A stretch of 54,335 nt of DNA from positions 1 through 54,335 of the forward strand of contig JANLRZ010000035.1 of the NCBI GenBank assembly GCA_031362155.1, read 5' to 3'. Shown in pieces: positions 24,825 to 33,108 of this stretch (the first letter of the stretch is position 1; each line of letters opens with the position of its first letter). The notes under the pieces were generated by a model. The model saw only the letters and a list, made by a program, of their open reading frames with translations. It was not told the origin of the DNA and ran no database searches. The DNA comes from JAENVU01 sp031362155. Its GTDB lineage: Bacteria > Actinomycetota > Acidimicrobiia > IMCC26256 > JAENVU01. The translations under genes were made by a program, and so were the position numbers.

Positions 24825-25025
24825 CGGCAGGAGATCGAAGCGGCGGTGCGTCGCATCACCAAGATCGAGACGGCCACTGAGGCAAGATTCCAGGAACTGT
24901 TCGTGGCGGCGATGGCCATCCCCCACGCCACCGACCCCACCCCGAACCTGGCCGAGTTGGTCGCGTTGCCGACCCCCGTCGCCCGTCGTCGACGCCGGGG
25001 CACCCGAAGGACGGAGTCCGAATGA
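24825..25025 (+). other. In-frame C-terminal extension of the corrinoid activator beyond the TAG
   Basis: After TAG 24822-24824 the same frame gives 66 sense codons and then TGA 25023-25025. The sequence (RQEIEAAVRRITKIETATEA, then RFQELFVAAMAIPH) matches what I know of the closing segment of RACo/RamA-like proteins: a helix, an I/VEL-type strand, then F-Q-x-x-F-V-x-A-M. Codon use stays GC3-rich. Its TGA overlaps the mttB ATG as ATGA, the coupling seen at other junctions of this operon. Gln (CAG) or Lys (AAG) is one base from TAG. Confidence 0.8.
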
Positions 25026-26560
25026 CCAGTGAACCCCGAGTCCGACGCAGCGGAGGACGCGCCGGCCGCCAAGCGGCCCGCGCGGCCCGGGTCGTGGAGC
25101 GCGAACCGTTCCTCACCCGCCGCCTCGCGCCGTTCGAGATGGTGTCGGCCGAGGGCCTCGAGATCCTCGAACTCAACGCCGACCTGATCCTCGAGGAGGT
25201 CGGCGTCGAGATCCACGACCACGAGGTCGCGCTCGAACTCTTCCGCGGCGCCGGCGCCGACGTGCAGGGCAACCGGGTGCGGTTCCCACGCGGTCTGTGC
25301 CGTCATCTGGTCCAGGCGAGCGCGCCGGCCGAATACATCCAGCACGCTCGCAATCCGGCGAACAATGTCCGCATCGGTGGTGATGCCACCGTGTTCGCGC
25401 CCAACTACGGATCGCCGTTCGCGTACGACCTCGATCGCGGTCGGCGCTACGCCACGCTCGAGGACTTCGAGAACTTCGTCAAGCTCGCCTATCTCTCTCC
25501 CAACCTGCACCACTCGGGCGGGACCGTCTGCGAGCCGGTCGACGTACCGGTGAGCAAGCGCCACCTCGACATGGTGTACGCCCACCTGCGCTACAGCGAC
25601 AAGGCGTTCATGGGTTCGGTGACGGCCGGCAGTCGAGCCGAAGACAGCTTCGAATTGGCGCGTATCGGCTTCGGTGGTGATCTGGCCGACCGAACGGTCA
25701 TGACCAGTCTCATCAATGCGTCGTCGCCGCTGGTCTGGGACGCGTCCATGCTCGAAGCGGCCCGCGTCTATGCCGAGCGCAATCAGGCGACGATCATCAC
25801 TCCCTTCATCCTGGCCGGCGCGATGGCGCCCACCACCTCGGCGGCCGTCGCTGCACAGACACTGGCCGAGGCGCTGGTCGGCATGGCGTTCGTGCAGCTC
25901 GTTCGCCCGGGTGCACCGGTCATCTTCGGTTCGTTCGCCAGCTCGATGTCGATGCAGACGGGGGCGCCAACGTTCGGAACGCCGGAGCCCGCGATCGTGC
26001 TGTACACCTGCGCCGCGCTCGCGCGTCGGCTCGGGGTGCCGTTCCGATCCGGCGGCGCGCTGACGGCGTCGAAGGTGCCCGATGCGCAGGCGGCCTACGA
26101 GTCGGCATCGACCCTCATCCCGACCCTGATGGCCGGAGTCCATTTCGTGCTCCATGCTGCGGGGTGGCTCGAAGGCGGGCTCGCCGTCGGGTACGAGAAG
26201 TTCGTGATCGACGACGATCAGCTGGGGATGATGGCGACGTTCGCGCAGGGCCTGGATCTCTCCGACAACGGGCAGGCGCTCGACGCCTTCCGAGCGCACG
26301 ATCCCGGTGTCCACTTCCTCGGCACCCCGCACACACTCGCCAACTTCGAGACCGCGTTTGCTCGGTCCGAGGTCGCCGACAACTCGAGCTTCGAGCAATG
26401 GACCGAAGAGGGCGGACGCGATGCTGCGCAGCGTGCCAACGCGATCTGGAAAAGCCGGCTCGCGGGCTACGAGCCACCGCCGATCGACGATGCCGTCGAC
26501 GCCGAACTCCGCGACTTCGTGGCCCGCCGCAAAGCCGAACTCCCTGACGAGTTCGCGTGA
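25022..26560 (+). CDS. Non-pyrrolysine MttB-family methyltransferase, probably glycine betaine:corrinoid
   Basis: A 512-aa member of the trimethylamine methyltransferase superfamily. These enzymes remove a methyl group from a quaternary amine and give it to a cobalamin-bound partner. It contains NYGSPFAYDLDRGRRYATL, LHHSGGTVCEPVDVP, INASSPLVWDASMLEAARVY, GAMAPTTSAAVAAQTLAEAL and SGGALTASKVPDAQAAYES. No in-frame TAG is present, so it belongs to the pyrrolysine-free branch that includes glycine betaine methyltransferase MtgB. Its setting beside betAB and a betaine importer supports betaine as substrate; carnitine or proline betaine are alternatives. ATG 25022 overlaps the extended activator frame (ATGA). 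Confidence 0.9.
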   Translation: MTSEPRVRRSGGRAGRQAARAARVVEREPFLTRRLAPFEMVSAEGLEILELNADLILEEVGVEIHDHEVALELFRGAGADVQGNRVRFPRGLCRHLVQASAPAEYIQHARNPANNVRIGGDATVFAPNYGSPFAYDLDRGRRYATLEDFENFVKLAYLSPNLHHSGGTVCEPVDVPVSKRHLDMVYAHLRYSDKAFMGSVTAGSRAEDSFELARIGFGGDLADRTVMTSLINASSPLVWDASMLEAARVYAERNQATIITPFILAGAMAPTTSAAVAAQTLAEALVGMAFVQLVRPGAPVIFGSFASSMSMQTGAPTFGTPEPAIVLYTCAALARRLGVPFRSGGALTASKVPDAQAAYESASTLIPTLMAGVHFVLHAAGWLEGGLAVGYEKFVIDDDQLGMMATFAQGLDLSDNGQALDAFRAHDPGVHFLGTPHTLANFETAFARSEVADNSSFEQWTEEGGRDAAQRANAIWKSRLAGYEPPPIDDAVDAELRDFVARRKAELPDEFA

Positions 26561-26623
26561 CCCATCCCGAACCACCATGTCGTCCCTGACCCGTCCCATC
26601 ATCTCCGTGCTAGGAACCGAATC

Positions 26624-29140
26624 GTGACTGACTTCCCAACCCGCGCCCGTGTCGTCGTGATCGGAGCCGGCATCGTCGGCAACTGTCTCGTCGGACATCT
26701 GTCCCGTCTCGGCTGGACCGACATGGTGCTGCTCGACAAGGGCCCGCTGCCGAATCCGGGTGGCTCCACCGGTCACGCGTCGAACTTCATCTTCCCGGTC
26801 GATCACAACAAAGAGATGGCGATGCTGACGCTCGCGAGCCAAGCGCAGTACGAGGCCATGGGGGTGAACAGCACCTGCGGCGGGATCGAGGTGGCGCGCA
26901 ACCCGGAACGGCTCGAAGAGTTCCAGCGCCGGATGACCTCGGCGAAAGCCTGGGGCATCGAGGCCGAACTGTTGACGCCCGCGCAGGTGAAGGAGATGGT
27001 GCCGTTCCTCGACGAGTCGGTGATCCTCGGCGGCTTCCATACTCCGAGTGTCTCGGTCGTGGACTCCTTGCGGGCGGGAACGCTGATGCGGGAGGAGGCG
27101 GTCGATGCCGGGAACCTCGCGGTGTTCGCCACGACCGAGGTGCTCGACGTCGAGGTGGTGGACGGCGTCGTGCGTGCCGTCGTCACCGACAAGGGACGCA
27201 TCGAAGCCGATCACGTCGTCATCGCGTGTGGGGTGTGGAGCCCGCGGATTGCCGCGATGGCAGGCGCCACCATTCCGCTCACTCCGGCGGTGCACCAGAT
27301 GGCTGACGTCGGCCCGATCGACGTGCTCGTGGAGTCCGGCCAGGAGGTCGCGTACCCGATCGTGCGAGACATGGACACGTTCATGTACGAGCGGCAGTCG
27401 GCCGGGTCGATGGAGGTGGGCAGCTACGCCCATCGCCCGATCTTCCACCGGCCCGACGAGATCCCGAGCAACGACGAAGCGGCGCTGTCGCCGACGGAGC
27501 TCCCGTTCACCGACGAGGACTTCGACGACCAGCTCGAAGACGCGCTCGAGCTCATGGGCGAGATCCTCGAGACCGCGGAGATCCGCTACGCGATCAACGG
27601 GTTGCTGTCGCTGACACCCGACGCGATGCCGGTACTCGGCGAGACGATCGAGGTGGCCAACCTGTGGTCGGCCGCCGCCGTCTGGATCAAGGAAGGGCCG
27701 GGCATCGCCCAGCTCGTCGCCGAGTGGATGACCCACGGGTACCCGCACGTGTGCGACGGTCACTCGTCCGATATCACCCGCTTCTACCCGCACGAGCGCA
27801 CGGTGCATCACATCGAGGCCCGTTGCGCCGAGCACTTCAACAAGACCTACGGCATCGTCCATCCGCGTGAGCAATGGGCCACCGAGCGCGGCATGCGCCG
27901 GTCACCGTTCTTCGCTCGTGAAGAGGCGCTCGGCGCCGTGTTCTTCGACGCTCGCGGCTGGGAACGGCCGCAGTGGTACGAGTCGAACGCGGCGCTGTGC
28001 GACGAGTTCCCCGGCCAATGCGAGTCGCGCCCGCACGAGTGGGACGCCCGGTGGTGGTCGCCGATCACGAATGCCGAGCATCTGGCGATGCGGTCGCGGG
28101 TGGGCATGGTCGACCTCACCGCCTTCTGCGAGTTCGACATCACCGGGCCGGGCGCGCTGGACGCGCTGCAGTACCTGACAGTCAACAGTGTGAACGTCCC
28201 GGTTGGACGCTCGGTGTACACGCCGCTCCTCACCCCCGACGGTGGGTTCCGCGGTGATCTCACGATCCTGCGCCTCGGCGAGGAGCACTTCCGCGTCGTC
28301 ACCGGCGCCTTCGACGGTGGTCGCGACCAGTACTGGTTCCGCAAGTACCTGCCCACCGACGGCTCGGTCACGTTCACCGACATGTCGGCCGCGCTGTGCA
28401 CGATCGGAGTCTGGGGCCCGAAGGCGCGAGACCTGGTGGCATCGGTCTGCGACGCCGACCTGTCGAACGAGGCGTTCCCCTACGGATCAGTGCGCGAGGC
28501 CCTGATCGACGGGATCCCGGTGACGATGTTCCGGATCTCCTACGTCGGCGATCTCGGTTGGGAGATCTACACGAAGGTGGAGCACGGACTGCGCCTGTGG
28601 GACACCCTGTGGGACGCGGGCCAGGCTCACGGCGTCGTGCCCGTCGGCATCGGTGTGTACGCGGTCACCGGTCGCATCGAGAAGGGCTACCGCCTCATGG
28701 GGGCGGAACTCGAAAGTGAGTACAACCCCGTCGAAGCGGGGTTGGCGCGGCCCAAGGTGAAGGCCGCCGACTTCATCGGCAAGGCGGCGTATCTCGCGGC
28801 ACGCGAGCAGGAGCCGGTCACGCAGCTGTGCACCCTGGCGATGCTGTCGCATTCCGCGGCGGACGGTACGGATCGGTTCCCGACTGGCGGCAACGAGCCG
28901 ATCCTCACGCCCGACGGCGAGCGGATCGTCGACGCCAAGGGTCGGGTCTCGCGGGTCACCACGGCCGGCATGGCCCCGTCGCTCGGTCGGTTTCTCCTGT
29001 TGGCCTACCTGCCACCCGAACATGCGGTCGAAGGGACCGAGCTCGCGGTCATGTACATGAACGAGCTGTTCCCCGTGCGGGTGGAACGCGTCGGGAGTCG
29101 GCCGCTGTTCGACCCCGACGATGCGCGGATGAAGGCCTGA
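26624..29140 (+). CDS. Dimethylglycine/sarcosine dehydrogenase-like flavoprotein-GcvT fusion
   Basis: An 838-aa two-part enzyme. The N-terminal DAO-type FAD domain (about 1-370) has GAGIVGNC and GGSTGHAS, where H51 matches the histidine that carries covalent FAD in DMGDH/SARDH. An FAO_M-like linker follows, then GcvT folate domains (about 430-830) with MRSRVGMVDLTAFCEFDITG and a GcvT C-barrel. The family oxidatively demethylates N-methylglycines and passes the formaldehyde unit to THF as 5,10-methylene-THF, with electrons going to ETF. GTG 26624 lies 63 bp after mttB; etfB begins 5 bp after its stop. It is probably the step after MttB: dimethylglycine to sarcosine, or sarcosine to glycine. 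Confidence 0.92.
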   Translation: MTDFPTRARVVVIGAGIVGNCLVGHLSRLGWTDMVLLDKGPLPNPGGSTGHASNFIFPVDHNKEMAMLTLASQAQYEAMGVNSTCGGIEVARNPERLEEFQRRMTSAKAWGIEAELLTPAQVKEMVPFLDESVILGGFHTPSVSVVDSLRAGTLMREEAVDAGNLAVFATTEVLDVEVVDGVVRAVVTDKGRIEADHVVIACGVWSPRIAAMAGATIPLTPAVHQMADVGPIDVLVESGQEVAYPIVRDMDTFMYERQSAGSMEVGSYAHRPIFHRPDEIPSNDEAALSPTELPFTDEDFDDQLEDALELMGEILETAEIRYAINGLLSLTPDAMPVLGETIEVANLWSAAAVWIKEGPGIAQLVAEWMTHGYPHVCDGHSSDITRFYPHERTVHHIEARCAEHFNKTYGIVHPREQWATERGMRRSPFFAREEALGAVFFDARGWERPQWYESNAALCDEFPGQCESRPHEWDARWWSPITNAEHLAMRSRVGMVDLTAFCEFDITGPGALDALQYLTVNSVNVPVGRSVYTPLLTPDGGFRGDLTILRLGEEHFRVVTGAFDGGRDQYWFRKYLPTDGSVTFTDMSAALCTIGVWGPKARDLVASVCDADLSNEAFPYGSVREALIDGIPVTMFRISYVGDLGWEIYTKVEHGLRLWDTLWDAGQAHGVVPVGIGVYAVTGRIEKGYRLMGAELESEYNPVEAGLARPKVKAADFIGKAAYLAAREQEPVTQLCTLAMLSHSAADGTDRFPTGGNEPILTPDGERIVDAKGRVSRVTTAGMAPSLGRFLLLAYLPPEHAVEGTELAVMYMNELFPVRVERVGSRPLFDPDDARMKA

Positions 29141-29145
29141 CGCGC

Positions 29146-29910
29146 GTGCGGGTCCTGGTCTGTCTCAAACGCGTCCCGGCGCCGGGCGCGCGCATCAACG
29201 TCACCGACGACGGCCAGGCCGTCGACTCCGCCAACCTCGGATTCACCATGAGCCCACACGAGGAGTGCGCCCTCGAAGCGGGGCTGCAACTCGTGGAGGA
29301 GCACGGCGGCGAGGTGACCGCGCTCACGCTGGGTCCGGTCGCGGCCGAGGAGCAACTGCGGTACGCGGCCAGTCTCGGCGTGGGGCAGCAGGTGGTGCTC
29401 ACCACCGACGGCTCCGACTGGGATCCCATGCGTACCGCACGCGCGATCGCCGCGGCAGTCATCGAGATCGAAGGCGATGCCGGAGCATTCGACCTCGTGC
29501 TCGTCGGGAACGAGTCGGCGGACTCCGGCGGGTTCCAGGTGGGGGTGCGCGTCGCCCGGGCGCTCGGGCGCCCGATGGTGACCGGCGCCAAGGGCTTGAC
29601 CATCGCGGGGGAAACCGCGCGCGTCCAACGCGAGATCGACGGGGTCCAGGAGGTCTACGAACTGCCGTTGCCGGCGGTCGTCGGCGTCAAGGAAGGTATC
29701 AATCTGCCGCGCTACCCCACGATGAAGGGCCGTCTGGCCTCGCGCAAGGCCGTCCCGGAGTCGCGCGAGACCGCGGCCGATCCCGGACCGCAACAGATGA
29801 TCCGATTGGTCTCGCCACCGGAACCCGAATCACGGCTCGTGGTGCTCGGTCACGGTCCGGATGCCGCGGCCGCAGTGGTCGACGTGCTGGTGGAACGAGG
29901 GGTGTTGTGA
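29146..29910 (+). CDS. etfB: Electron transfer flavoprotein beta subunit
   Basis: A 254-aa FixA/EtfB homolog that binds AMP and, with EtfA, shuttles electrons from flavoprotein dehydrogenases to the quinone pool. Evidence is the start VRVLVCLKRVPAPGARI, the SPHEECALEAGLQL segment, LVLVGNESADSGGFQVGVRVA and the subunit signature region VVGVKEGINLPRYPTMKGRLASRK. GTG 29146 lies just after the flavoprotein stop; its own stop overlaps the etfA start (GTGA). Being immediately downstream of the dehydrogenase suggests a dedicated electron acceptor for demethylation. Confidence 0.93.
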   Translation: MRVLVCLKRVPAPGARINVTDDGQAVDSANLGFTMSPHEECALEAGLQLVEEHGGEVTALTLGPVAAEEQLRYAASLGVGQQVVLTTDGSDWDPMRTARAIAAAVIEIEGDAGAFDLVLVGNESADSGGFQVGVRVARALGRPMVTGAKGLTIAGETARVQREIDGVQEVYELPLPAVVGVKEGINLPRYPTMKGRLASRKAVPESRETAADPGPQQMIRLVSPPEPESRLVVLGHGPDAAAAVVDVLVERGVL

Positions 29911-30875
29911 CCATCCTCGTCTTCATCGAACACGACCGCGGCACGCTCGTGCCCGCAACGTACGAGGCGCTCACGTTTGCGCGCGAGCTTGGTGGTCCGA
30001 TCGGCGCAGTGGTCGTTGGCGCGGCGGGCGATCCGTTGGCGGCCGATCTCGTGCCCTTCGGCGTCGACACGGTCCACCAGGCGCACCACGACCTGCTCAC
30101 CGATTACGGCGCCGACGCGTCGGCAGACGCGGTGACCTCGCTGGTGCGCGAGATCCAGCCGACCGTCGTCATGGCGTGCGGCACCGACCGAGGCAACGAG
30201 GTGCTGGCCGGAGTCGGCGCACGCCTCGACGCGCCGTTCGTAGCCAACGCGTTGCCCGTCGACGCGAGCAGCGACGGCGACTCGTGGAAACTCTCGCGGG
30301 TGCGCTGGGGCGGGTCGCTCCACGAACGGGTCCAGGTCCGCGCGCCGATCATCCTGCTCTCGACCGCACTGCACGCCATCGAGGCCGCACCGGCTGATAG
30401 GGCGGGCCCCGCCACCCCGCGCCCATTCACGCCGGAGATCGAACCGACCGCCGCGTTCACGATGGTCCGCGACCGGGTCGAGCGCGAGGCGGGTCAGACG
30501 CTCGCAACCGCGGCCGTCGTCGTGGGTGGTGGTCGCGGCGTCGGCAGTGCCGAAGGCTTCGCTCCGCTCGACGAGCTGGCGGCCGAACTCGGCGGGGTCG
30601 TCGGCTGCTCGCGTGCGGTCACCAACAACGGCTGGCGCAACCACACCGATCAAGTCGGTCAGACCGGCACCCGCATCGGCGCCGACGTGTACTTCGCCTG
30701 CGGTATCTCCGGTGCGATCCAACACTGGGTCGGAGCCTCTGGCGCGAAGTGCGTCATCGCCATCAACACCGACGCCGCGGCCAATATGGTCACGAAGGCC
30801 GACTTCGCCGTGATCGGTGACCTCCACGAGGTCGTCCCCGCGATTACGGCCGAGATCCGCGCCCGCCGGGGGTAG
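29907..30875 (+). CDS. etfA: Electron transfer flavoprotein alpha subunit
   Basis: A 322-aa FixB/EtfA homolog holding the redox-active FAD. The N-terminal domain begins MTILVFIEHDRGTLVPATYEAL. The C-terminal FAD-binding domain has VVVGGGRGVGSAEGF, AVTNNGWRNHTDQVGQTG, YFACGISGAIQHWVGAS and VIAINTDAAANMVTKADFAVIGDL, which are diagnostic for the family. GTG 29907 overlaps the etfB stop by 4 bp. It is the last gene of the island's + strand run and ends with TAG, 28 bp before the convergent selenocysteine tRNA gene. Confidence 0.94.
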   Translation: MTILVFIEHDRGTLVPATYEALTFARELGGPIGAVVVGAAGDPLAADLVPFGVDTVHQAHHDLLTDYGADASADAVTSLVREIQPTVVMACGTDRGNEVLAGVGARLDAPFVANALPVDASSDGDSWKLSRVRWGGSLHERVQVRAPIILLSTALHAIEAAPADRAGPATPRPFTPEIEPTAAFTMVRDRVEREAGQTLATAAVVVGGGRGVGSAEGFAPLDELAAELGGVVGCSRAVTNNGWRNHTDQVGQTGTRIGADVYFACGISGAIQHWVGASGAKCVIAINTDAAANMVTKADFAVIGDLHEVVPAITAEIRARRG

Positions 30876-30903
30876 GCGCCCGGTCCTTCGTGCTGTGGTG
30901 GCG

Positions 30904-30997
30904 TGGCGGAGGTGGCAGGAATCGAACCCACCGGACGGGGGTGACCCGTCCCACTCGTTTTGAAGACGAGGGGGGCCACCAGACCCCGTTCACCTCC
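30904..30997 (-). tRNA. selC: tRNA-Sec (anticodon TCA)
   Basis: The 94-nt - strand gene folds as a selenocysteine tRNA. The acceptor GGAGGTG pairs with CACCTCC, followed by discriminator G and an encoded CCA. The anticodon stem CTCGT/ACGAG encloses the loop CTTCAAA with anticodon TCA (+ strand bases 30961-30963), which reads UGA. A long variable arm (GGACGGG...CCCGTCC type) and a TTCGATT T-loop are present. Sec insertion also needs SelA, SelB and SelD, which are not in the window, and no selenoprotein gene is visible here. It is convergent with etfA. Confidence 0.95.
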
Positions 30998-31055
30998 AGG
31001 CGCATCCTGACAGGGCTAGTGTCCTGGCGTCACCCTCAGGCGGAAAGGGATTCCC

Positions 31056-31133
31056 ATGAAGAAGTTGCTTTTGCTCATTGTCGTGTTGGCGCTCGGCGCA
31101 GCAGTCGCGTACAAGGTGCGTGGCGACGCCTGA
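31056..31133 (+). CDS. 25-residue membrane-anchored peptide (DLW-39-like)
   Basis: ATG 31056 opens a 26-codon frame: MKK, a hydrophobic stretch LLLLIVVLALGAAVA, then YKVRGDA. GGAAAGGGA lies about 7 nt upstream and a good hairpin with a T-rich tail follows 30 bp after the stop, so it looks like a real monocistronic unit. It resembles the N-terminal anchor of actinobacterial DLW-39 peptides but is shorter and lacks the DLW motif. Function unknown. Confidence 0.6.
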   Translation: MKKLLLLIVVLALGAAVAYKVRGDA

Positions 31134-31162
31134 GCCCATCCGGCAGGGCACATCTGAAGAGT

Positions 31163-31186
31163 GAGCGGACCCTCCGGGGTCCGCTC
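31163..31186 (+). terminator. Intrinsic terminator after the 25-residue peptide
   Basis: GAGCGGACCC (31163-31172) and GGGTCCGCTC (31177-31186) form a perfect 10-bp stem with loop TCCG, followed by TTCTCGTT. It is 29 bp after the peptide stop and 8 bp before the end of the convergent PLP-enzyme gene. Confidence 0.75.
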
Positions 31187-31193
31187 TTCTCGT

Positions 31194-32162
31194 TCACGGT
31201 CCGGTCAAGGCGGATTGGTAGCGATGCGCGAACAGAGCCGGTGATCCGCCGGTCGCCCAGAACACCACGGTGTCCCCGTCTGAGATCCGGCCGTCTCGCA
31301 CCGCGGTGAACATCGCGGCTGCGGCCTTGCCCGAGTACACGGGATCGAGAATCAGACCTTCGGTGCGGGCGACGGTCCGCAGCGCGTCGAGACACGCGGG
31401 GGAGAGGTCGCCGTAACCGCGCCCGATGTGGTCGCGGTCGACGATGGTCCGGCGGAGAGGGGCGCCTCGGCCGAGATGGGTGGCCGCGGCGGATGCGAGT
31501 TCGGGCACGCGGTCGTCGAGGTCGGGACGCGTCCCGACATCGACGCCGACGACGGTGGTCGGCGCCGCTTCGCCCAATCCCGCGAGGATGCCCGCGTGGG
31601 TTCCGCCGGAACCATCGGCCACGAAGATCCAATCCGGGTCCTCACCGAGTTGGTCGCGGAGTTCGTCGACCGCGAGCGCGTAGGCGACGACCCCGAGCGT
31701 CGACGCGCCCCCGACGGGGATCGCGTACGGACGGCGGCCGGCGGCCCGCAGCGAATCGGCGAGGACCGTGATTGCTTGCTCGATGTCGTAGTAGTCCGCA
31801 GCCCCGTCGAAGTGGAGCTGCGCGCCGAGAAGCTCGTCGAGGAGCAGGTTGCCGTCGCGAGTGGCCGACGGCGGTCCGGCGAGCGCGAGGTGACAGTCGA
31901 GCCCGATCTGGTTCGCGGCGGCGGCGGTCATCCGGGCATGGTTGCTCTGGGGGCCGCCACCGGTGACCAGACAGTCGGCATCGTTGGCGAGTGCATCCGC
32001 GGCAAGGACTGCCAGTTTGCGGGCCTTGTTGCCGCCGAGCGCGAGACCAGTCAGGTCGTCGCGCTTCACGACGAGGTTGGCCTGGGTTCCCACTTCGGCC
32101 GCGAGCACGTCCATGCGTTGAACGGGGGTCGGGAGGATCGCGAGATTTTCGAGTCGGCTCAC
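31194..32162 (-). CDS. PLP-dependent D-cysteine desulfhydrase / ACC deaminase family enzyme
   Basis: A 322-aa fold-type II PLP enzyme. The PLP lysine is in ALGGNKARKL, and the carboxylate-binding loop is GGGPQSNHARMTAAAA. Later motifs are VADGSGGTHAGILAGL (phosphate-binding) and DPVYSGKAAAAMFTAV. The family includes D-cysteine desulfhydrase (to pyruvate, H2S and ammonia) and 1-aminocyclopropane-1-carboxylate deaminase; the two are hard to separate by eye, and I lean to D-cysteine desulfhydrase. GTG 32162 overlaps the stop of the upstream HAD gene (GTGA), so I prefer it to the start at 32195. Confidence 0.87.
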   Translation of the reverse strand: MSRLENLAILPTPVQRMDVLAAEVGTQANLVVKRDDLTGLALGGNKARKLAVLAADALANDADCLVTGGGPQSNHARMTAAAANQIGLDCHLALAGPPSATRDGNLLLDELLGAQLHFDGAADYYDIEQAITVLADSLRAAGRRPYAIPVGGASTLGVVAYALAVDELRDQLGEDPDWIFVADGSGGTHAGILAGLGEAAPTTVVGVDVGTRPDLDDRVPELASAAATHLGRGAPLRRTIVDRDHIGRGYGDLSPACLDALRTVARTEGLILDPVYSGKAAAAMFTAVRDGRISDGDTVVFWATGGSPALFAHRYQSALTGP

Positions 32163-32959
32163 TGGGTGAGGCGGGCGACGTGTCTCCGCCACCATGCGTA
32201 GGTCGCAACCCCGGCGCCGGCGAGCGCAAGGGTTGTACCCACGGCGATCGTCGGGCCTTTCGGTGGGACCGGCATGCGGTCCCGCAAACGCACCGGACGC
32301 GCGAACCGGCGAATTTCCCAGCCTCGATCCGTGGCGGCAATCGCCAGTTCCTTGTCGGGATTCACCGCGACGGGATGGCCGACGGTCGCGAGCAACGGCA
32401 CGTCAGTGATGGAATCGGAGTAGGCGTACGACTCGGCGAGATCGACGTCGTTGGCTGCGGCATAGGTGTGGAGCGCCTCGGCTTTGTACGGGCCGTACGC
32501 GTAGAACTCCAGCTCTCCGGTGTACGCGCCGTCCTCATCGATCTTGGCGCGAGTCGCGATGACATCGTCGACCCCGAGGAACGCGCCGATCGGTTGGACG
32601 ATCTCCTCAGGCGATGAGGAGACGATCACCACTTTGCGGCCGGCCGCGTGATGTTCTTCGAACAGTTCGAGCGCTTCGGCGTAGACGATCGGCGAGATCA
32701 TCTCGTCCATCGTCTCCGCCACGATCGAGGCGACATGATCTTGCTTCCAACCTCGGGTCAGGGCGAGCATCGACTCGCGGACTTCCTCCATCTTGGACTC
32801 GTCCGCGCCCACGAGCATGTAGACGATCTGGGCGTACATGCTCTTGACGATGATGCGCTTGGAGAGCAGACCCTCGCGATAGAGCGGTTTGCCGAAGGCC
32901 AACACCGAACTCTTCGCCACGATCGTCTTGTCGAGGTCGAAGAACGCGGCACCGGTCAT
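32159..32959 (-). CDS. HAD-superfamily (subclass IB) phosphatase with a C-terminal membrane segment
   Basis: A 266-aa HAD hydrolase, SerB-like subclass IB. Motif I is FFDLDKTIV (nucleophile Asp), motif II VVIVSSSPEEI, and motif III-IV lies around YGPYKAEA and SYAYSDSITDVPLL. The last 30 residues contain a hydrophobic span (IAVGTTLALAGAGVATYAW) followed by RR, suggesting membrane attachment. Actinobacterial relatives sit near Tad/helicase genes, as here. ATG 32959 begins MTGAAFFDLDK. The frame runs open to 33127 but would cross the Tad promoter region. Substrate unknown; a phosphoserine- or lipid-phosphate-like compound is possible. Confidence 0.87.
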   Translation of the reverse strand: MTGAAFFDLDKTIVAKSSVLAFGKPLYREGLLSKRIIVKSMYAQIVYMLVGADESKMEEVRESMLALTRGWKQDHVASIVAETMDEMISPIVYAEALELFEEHHAAGRKVVIVSSSPEEIVQPIGAFLGVDDVIATRAKIDEDGAYTGELEFYAYGPYKAEALHTYAAANDVDLAESYAYSDSITDVPLLATVGHPVAVNPDKELAIAATDRGWEIRRFARPVRLRDRMPVPPKGPTIAVGTTLALAGAGVATYAWWRRHVARLTQ

Positions 32960-33015
32960 GGCGCCGAGACTACGGCGTCTTTCTGGCTTGGATTGGGAAG
33001 TTCGAAAACTCCCTC

Positions 33016-33044
33016 TTGACACATTTGTCGGGATCTGCCAGAGT
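33016..33044 (+). promoter_or_regulatory. Probable promoter of the Tad pilus operon
   Basis: TTGACA at 33016-33021 is a perfect -35. With a 17-bp spacer, CAGAGT at 33039-33044 fits a loose -10. It lies 65 bp before ATG 33109, in the gap between divergent genes. Confidence 0.5.
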
Positions 33045-33108
33045 CCAGCCTCTTCCCTCCCCACTTCCCCGGGCTGATTCTTCTGCGCGCCGTTCGGGCG
33101 CCGACCCG

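Noticed and set aside
24599..27874. A 1091-codon open frame on the - strand, and similar long antisense frames.
   Set aside because: It lies opposite the activator, mttB and the flavoprotein gene; the translation is low-complexity His/Arg/Asp-rich sequence typical of antisense frames in high-GC DNA.
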